From assembly GCA_030039005.1 (NCBI GenBank), contig JASHQT010000291.1, positions 1 through 13,217 of the forward strand: 13,217 nucleotides of DNA, given 5' to 3'. The notes beneath the pieces are model-generated. The model was not told the DNA's origin, searched no databases, and saw only the letters and a list, made by a program, of their open reading frames with translations. The stretch is from Bryobacteraceae bacterium. Its GTDB lineage: Bacteria > Acidobacteriota > Terriglobia > Bryobacterales > Bryobacteraceae. The position numbers and the translations under genes were made by a program. Positions 11,219 to 13,217 of the stretch are shown here, one piece after another. Within the stretch, counting starts at the first letter, position 1. Each line of letters starts with the position of its first letter.

Positions 11219-11339
11219 AAAAATGTTAACTTCGCTGGCGATCCACCGACGGAGTACTCGAACACAAAGGCCGGAATAGGAGCCTAGGTCTTCAACTTCG
11301 CCGTCGAAGGTCATGACGATCTCATAAACGCTTTGGTAT

Positions 11340-12017
11340 TCATTCTTGGCTTGGTGAACTAGGGCTTGGAACTGTCGAAGATTCACTGGATGGGGGCGTG
11401 ATCTTTAAGGTAACTTCGAAGCCCAATTCGTCGCGAACACTTTGAGCTAGCTTGTCAGTTGCAGCATCGACCTGATCGAACATGTCCCATGCTTCGCCAA
11501 ACGCTCGCCTTTGAACCTTGGTCTTGACTGTCGCAAGGAGACGGTCAACCTCGTTTAGGTCCGTGCTGACCCTAGGCCCGCACACGATAGTCGCGGTCAG
11601 TTTGGACTTCCAAAATGCTTCCATCGCTGCCTGGAAATCTTCCTGCGCTTTAGCCCGTGCGTTTCGGTCATCTTCCGAATCCGTTCCATGGTTCTTCAAT
11701 GTCCAAAGCAGTTTCCACACCAGCGGTCCCGCTGTCGCGAAATCCCTCAGCGCCTCCAGAATCGCGGTTTTCCGCATTTCCCATCTGCTCTGCCGGTGCC
11801 ACACATCGGTCGAGATCTGAGCCTCGATCTGCTTCGTGGCGTTCGTTACGGCCTTCATTTGCTCCACAAGCGCATCAAGATCCTCGTGCGTCGCGAGATT
11901 CTCACCCTTTTTCCTTAAGTACGCACCGAAATACGCACCACCCCCAGCGAATACGAATGTTGTTATTGCATAGCCAGCCCACTTGCCCAGGAAAGCATAT
12001 ATCTCAACATCGGTCAT
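11340..12017 (-). CDS. Membrane-anchored coiled hypothetical protein
   Basis: A 225-residue protein with one N-terminal membrane segment (about 9-31, LGKWAGYAITTFVFAGGGAYFGAY) followed by RKKGENLATHEDLDALVEQM and a long helical cytoplasmic part (about 36-200), with EAQISTDVWHRQSRWEMRKT and AILEALRDFA. The end is a Ser/Pro-rich tail (PPSSESSTVPSPSSPSQE). A membrane segment followed by KKGENLAT-EDL and IS---W-RQ--WE-R is, from memory, a widespread but unnamed arrangement. No catalytic motif is visible. The ATG at 12017 follows TATACT after 6 nt; a GGAGGAG upstream is too far (about 16 nt) to serve it. A phage-defence or stress role would be speculation. Confidence 0.7.
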   Translation of the reverse strand: MTDVEIYAFLGKWAGYAITTFVFAGGGAYFGAYLRKKGENLATHEDLDALVEQMKAVTNATKQIEAQISTDVWHRQSRWEMRKTAILEALRDFATAGPLVWKLLWTLKNHGTDSEDDRNARAKAQEDFQAAMEAFWKSKLTATIVCGPRVSTDLNEVDRLLATVKTKVQRRAFGEAWDMFDQVDAATDKLAQSVRDELGFEVTLKITPPSSESSTVPSPSSPSQE

Positions 12018-12023
12018 TTCACG

Positions 12024-12029
12024 AGTATA
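12024..12029 (-). promoter_or_regulatory. TATACT -10 box, near-leaderless start
   Basis: TATACT on the minus strand ends 6 nt before the ATG at 12017, so transcription should begin on or next to the start codon. No clear -35 is seen 16-18 bp upstream. The rest of the 12030-12187 gap shows no feature I can support. Confidence 0.4.
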
Positions 12030-12187
12030 CGCACTCCTCCTGGATTGAGGATTTCCGCACTGATCCTACTTAATTGCAAATGGAACCTCGCGCCACCAAC
12101 GCCCCTACACGACCCACCGCACCCGGCACCACCGTCCACCACAACACTTCGACGAGGGAACCGCCGACGAGACCGATGGCAAGGACG

Positions 12188-13217
12188 CTATTGCACCGCT
12201 ACGGTGACTGTGTTGGAAGTAATGCCGCCAACGGAGATTGTCATTTGAGCAACCCCGCTCGCGAGGTTCGCTGGAACCACCGCATTAACCTGGTACAATC
12301 CCACGAAACCGGGAGCCAGCCCTGACCAAGCAACTGTCGCATTTTCGTTCCCGATTTTCACTTGCGGCGTGAGCTCAGTAGTTACCAGCGCGTCGATAGG
12401 GGCGGGAGTCCCGTCTGTTTGGGTTGGAGAGACAGGCCCCAAGCCCGTACAATAAATCAAAATCGTCTGGCCAGGGGGAATTGGATTTGACGTTGATACC
12501 AATGCATAGGCAGCATTAAGGATAGCCCCCTGCTCGGAAGCGTTCATCTCAAAGATTCCCGGTGCCGCTGGTGCAATAGCGACATCCGATTGCGATGCGG
12601 TCCAGGTTCCATTGCTTACTTGAATTGTTGCGTTGTCTTCCGCCGCCCAGGGGACTTGAAAGTTGATTTGAGTCGGAGAGGTGTAATAGATCGGTGCCGC
12701 AATCGAATCGACAAAAACGGAAACGCTGCTGATGATTGCGGGAATGGTCAACGACTGAGTCGGTAGACCCGGAAAACTTCCGAACAGCGTCGCCAGCCCA
12801 CCAGCGGGGACTAGGCCATAACTTGCTGCGTTAGCCGTCGCAGCAATTGTTGCAGAAGGTTCTACGACCAGCGTCAGCGGCGGAGAGGTGCTCGCGGCGT
12901 AGTTCACATCCCCGCTGTAACCAGCGGTAATCGAATGGTTGCCGGTGGCGAGACTGCTCACAGATATGCTGGCCGCAGCCATATTATTGAGATTGGCAGC
13001 AGGTGCGATCTGTGTCCCATTATCGAATAGAGTTACCGTTCCGGTTGCCGACGAGGGCGAAACGATAATATTGAAAACTTCGGCGCTCCCAGGAGGCAAA
13101 GGATTCAAGGAAGCTGTGAGCGTGACGCTCGTCATCTGCTTTGGCGCAGGCTGAATAATCGCGCTCGTCCATGTACCTTCGGGTACAGCCGGAGTGGGGC
13201 CGTGCAGGCCGCCTGGT
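12188..13217 (-). CDS. Ig-like repeat protein with TIGR03437 C-terminal domain (5' end outside the window)
   Basis: The frame enters from the right edge and gives 342 residues. About residues 26-120 are a bacterial Ig-like domain (Big_3_5 type), with SSATGTVTLFDNGTQIAP, LATGNHSITAGYSGDVNYAA and LTLVVE. The rest, from ATIAATANAASYGLVPAGGL through YYTSPTQINFQVPW, ILIYCTGLGPVSPTQTDGTP and GLYQVNAVVPANLASG to the stop, is the Solibacter-type C-terminal domain TIGR03437. Proteins with this end are large, secreted, many-domain products of Acidobacteriota, probably on the cell surface; the domain may be a sorting or adhesion module, which is not proven. A Met at 13135 is only an internal codon, since the frame is open and domain-like up to the edge. 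The missing N-terminus should hold a signal peptide and further repeats. The gene runs towards the 12017 gene in the same direction. Confidence 0.92.
   Translation of the reverse strand, partial: PGGLHGPTPAVPEGTWTSAIIQPAPKQMTSVTLTASLNPLPPGSAEVFNIIVSPSSATGTVTLFDNGTQIAPAANLNNMAAASISVSSLATGNHSITAGYSGDVNYAASTSPPLTLVVEPSATIAATANAASYGLVPAGGLATLFGSFPGLPTQSLTIPAIISSVSVFVDSIAAPIYYTSPTQINFQVPWAAEDNATIQVSNGTWTASQSDVAIAPAAPGIFEMNASEQGAILNAAYALVSTSNPIPPGQTILIYCTGLGPVSPTQTDGTPAPIDALVTTELTPQVKIGNENATVAWSGLAPGFVGLYQVNAVVPANLASGVAQMTISVGGITSNTVTVAVQ

Noticed and set aside
12063..12187. A hydrophobic ~37-codon minus-strand frame after the TIGR03437 stop
   Set aside because: It begins directly after a stop and has no usable start codon.
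1..13217. CRISPR array, tRNA, rRNA or a complete insertion sequence with transposase
   Set aside because: No regularly spaced repeats, no tRNA or rRNA consensus arms and no transposase motifs were found on reading both strands.

Overview
The window looks like accessory DNA from a soil-type Acidobacteriota genome, probably Bryobacterales/Solibacter-like. The best evidence is the partial protein at the right edge (minus strand, 12188 to the end), an Ig-like repeat followed by the C-terminal domain known as TIGR03437, which is expanded in Solibacter relatives. Several small families found in such genomes support this: a secreted GTWEL-type protein, GYD and VanZ domain proteins, and a small protein with two RRGRPP motifs. 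This is inference from family knowledge; no rRNA or marker gene is present.

Layout. 1-1752 is the end of an integrative element: an excisionase-like HTH gene overlapping a P4/D5-type SF3 helicase gene. Next comes an AT-rich stretch framed by a perfect 16-bp inverted repeat, each arm a tandem pair of TGACAAA, which is a candidate replication origin or element end. A coding-like gene fragment with no start abuts it. 1900-3429 holds a SnoaL/lumazine-binding-like gene with a strong promoter that places transcription on its ATG, a VanZ-like gene and a solitary LuxR-type HTH. 3430-3968 contains no convincing protein gene, but 3561-3828 is densely structured and carries, in order, short motifs of HEARO/omegaRNA, the guide RNA of IscB. 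No iscB lies in the window, so this would be a stand-alone omegaRNA. 3969-5655 holds a zinc-ribbon protein translationally coupled (ATGA) to a helical protein, a split or overlapping pair of small ORFs, and a secreted protein. 5656-8319 holds two small membrane proteins, a solitary Flp pilin, an exported peroxiredoxin and a GYD protein. 8320-12017 holds a tandem pair of perfect palindromes, a Fic-fold protein without the catalytic His, a two-gene membrane operon with an intact XRE regulator at one end and the C-terminal tail of a second XRE at the other, a protein with two RRGRPP motifs, and a membrane-anchored coiled protein. The right edge is the TIGR03437 protein.

Most genes are single or in pairs and do not form one pathway. 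The units that seem to work together are xis plus helicase with the repeat block, the ATGA-coupled pair, and XRE with the divergent membrane pair. Broken pieces (1754-1897, 4780-4935, 9710-9775 and the startless frame at 3837-3968) show repeated rearrangement. The strongest lead is the candidate omegaRNA at 3561-3828. Family names come from recognising motifs by eye, and no search was run.
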